Part shown: in pieces, positions 6,103 to 6,733 of the stretch
Numbering within the stretch: the first letter of the stretch is position 1
Layout of the letters: the number at the start of each line of letters is the position of its first letter
Assembly (NCBI GenBank): GCA_003978375.1
Contig: QNZW01000122.1
Coordinates: forward strand, 1-6,733
From: Sulfurovum sp.
Lineage (GTDB): Bacteria; Campylobacterota; Campylobacteria; Campylobacterales; Sulfurovaceae
Length of the DNA: 6,733 nucleotides
Reading direction: 5' to 3'
The notes under the pieces: model-generated
What the model saw: the letters and a program-made list of their open reading frames with translations, nothing else
What the model was told of the DNA's origin: nothing
Databases searched by the model: none
Made by a program: the position numbers and the translations under genes

Positions 6103-6733
6103 CTAATTTAACTCTTCTCTTCTCAAATAAACTAATCCTGTTATCAGCATAAGTATCATTAAAAAGAACATACTCGCTTTTCCAAAGGTATCACCACTAT
6201 CTGTTATATCTTCACATTGTTCAATGTTTCTCTTATATTTTATAGATATTGTGGCTTGATTACTTATATTTTCACAATTATCTTTTACACTATATTGTAT
6301 GCTTACTGTTTCATTTAAATCATCTTCTGGTGTAAAAATAACTTTCCCTGTATCTACATCAACTGACCATGTACCTTTATCTTCTACTTCGATTGTAGGT
6401 ACTTGTTCACCTGAATCATCTATTAACCTAACACTCTCTTTTCTAAGTGGCATATCTGAAGTATCATTGTGCAATACGTCTATTGTTATGGTTTTATTTA
6501 TCTTAGAAGTTACCGTATCATCTTTTGCAACAGGTGCTTTTGCTTCATCACATGTCATTTGTATAGGTGCTGATGCAGGAGTTGGTGTTGGCGTTGGAGT
6601 TGGCGTTGGAGTTGGAGTTGGTATTGGCGTTGGAGTTGGTGTCGGTGTACATACTTTTGGTACCACAAACCCATTGTTCTCTTCTTGGTTCATCACCCCT
6701 GCTTTAATTGCCACAACCGTTGGGTTACTTCCT
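6103..6733 (-). CDS. C-terminal part of a surface protein: Thr-Pro linker, CshA-type fibril repeat, membrane-anchoring tail
   Basis: The frame is open to the right edge (GSNPTV precedes the GTG at 6714), so this is the 3' end of a larger gene; about 209 codons are visible. In order: a segment resembling the end of an SdrD-B-like repeat (NPTVVAIKAG..NNGFVVP), a Thr-Pro linker (6577-6650), and a domain with PVAKDDTVTS, ITIDVLHNDTSD, GTWSVDVDTGKVIFTP and IQYSVKDN (about 6235-6535). The last matches the CshA-type fibril or bacterial cadherin-like repeat. The protein ends with a hydrophobic stretch (about 6120-6177) and RREELN, a tail pattern like Gram-negative sorting or anchoring signals. Such proteins are usually exported adhesins. 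The domain classes are recognised by pattern; SdrD-B is the least certain. Confidence 0.75.
   Translation of the reverse strand, partial: GSNPTVVAIKAGVMNQEENNGFVVPKVCTPTPTPTPIPTPTPTPTPTPTPTPASAPIQMTCDEAKAPVAKDDTVTSKINKTITIDVLHNDTSDMPLRKESVRLIDDSGEQVPTIEVEDKGTWSVDVDTGKVIFTPEDDLNETVSIQYSVKDNCENISNQATISIKYKRNIEQCEDITDSGDTFGKASMFFLMILMLITGLVYLRREELN
6581..6646 (-). repeat. Hexanucleotide repeat encoding the Thr-Pro linker
   Basis: Eleven tandem copies of a GTTGGN-type hexamer (plus-strand reading), with single departures (one ATTGGC, one GTCGGT). In the coding frame the Pro codon is almost always CCA while the Thr codon varies among ACA, ACT and ACG; one Thr is Ile. It encodes an extended, stiff linker between surface domains. 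The mixed wobble bases should lower slippage compared with a pure repeat. Confidence 0.85.

Noticed and set aside
6581..6646. CRISPR-like or regulatory tandem repeat
   Set aside because: The units are 6 bp with no spacers and lie in frame in a Thr-Pro linker, so this is a coding repeat.

Overview
The window looks like chromosomal DNA from a Campylobacterota (Epsilonproteobacteria) bacterium, probably a free-living Sulfurovum/Sulfurimonas-like lineage. The DNA is AT-rich, the 70-residue bS21 is of the type I know from this phylum, purine synthesis uses PurT, and promoter candidates have a clear -10 with no good -35. The assignment is by recognition, not by a search.

Layout. (1) Positions 1-231, minus strand: N-terminal part of an NAD(P)H-hydrate epimerase, running off the left edge. 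(2) About 232-437: divergent intergenic region and a structured leader for rpsU. (3) 438-650: rpsU (bS21), closed by an intrinsic terminator at 657-692. (4) 734-1591: membrane-anchored YaeI/YkuE-like metallophosphoesterase, apparently with its own promoter. (5) 1675-6068: a tight four-gene operon with gaps of 8, -4 and 1 bp, closed by a terminator at 6060-6099. It holds purT, a VKOR-like membrane protein fused to a thioredoxin/glutaredoxin-fold domain, a succinate dehydrogenase/fumarate reductase-type flavoprotein and its iron-sulfur partner. (6) 6103-6733, minus strand: C-terminal end of a large surface protein with a Thr-Pro linker, a CshA-type fibril repeat and a hydrophobic, basic C-terminal tail, running off the right edge.

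The most interesting part is the operon's redox half. The flavoprotein keeps every catalytic residue of the fumarate reductase family that I can place, but has Gln where classical members carry the His that binds FAD covalently, and it has no export signal. The iron-sulfur subunit has a full CxxCxxCxxxC second cluster motif where classical SdhB/FrdB has only three Cys, so two [4Fe-4S] clusters are expected rather than [4Fe-4S] plus [3Fe-4S]. No membrane anchor or cysteine-rich (CCG) subunit follows: the operon ends at a terminator right at the stop codon. The translationally coupled upstream gene is a disulfide/quinone-type oxidoreductase. These features recall soluble thiol-linked or non-classical fumarate reductases more than complex II, but the electron partner cannot be read from this window.

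A second point of interest is the rpsU leader, with mutually exclusive inverted repeats, an unusually long Shine-Dalgarno match and a second unused one.
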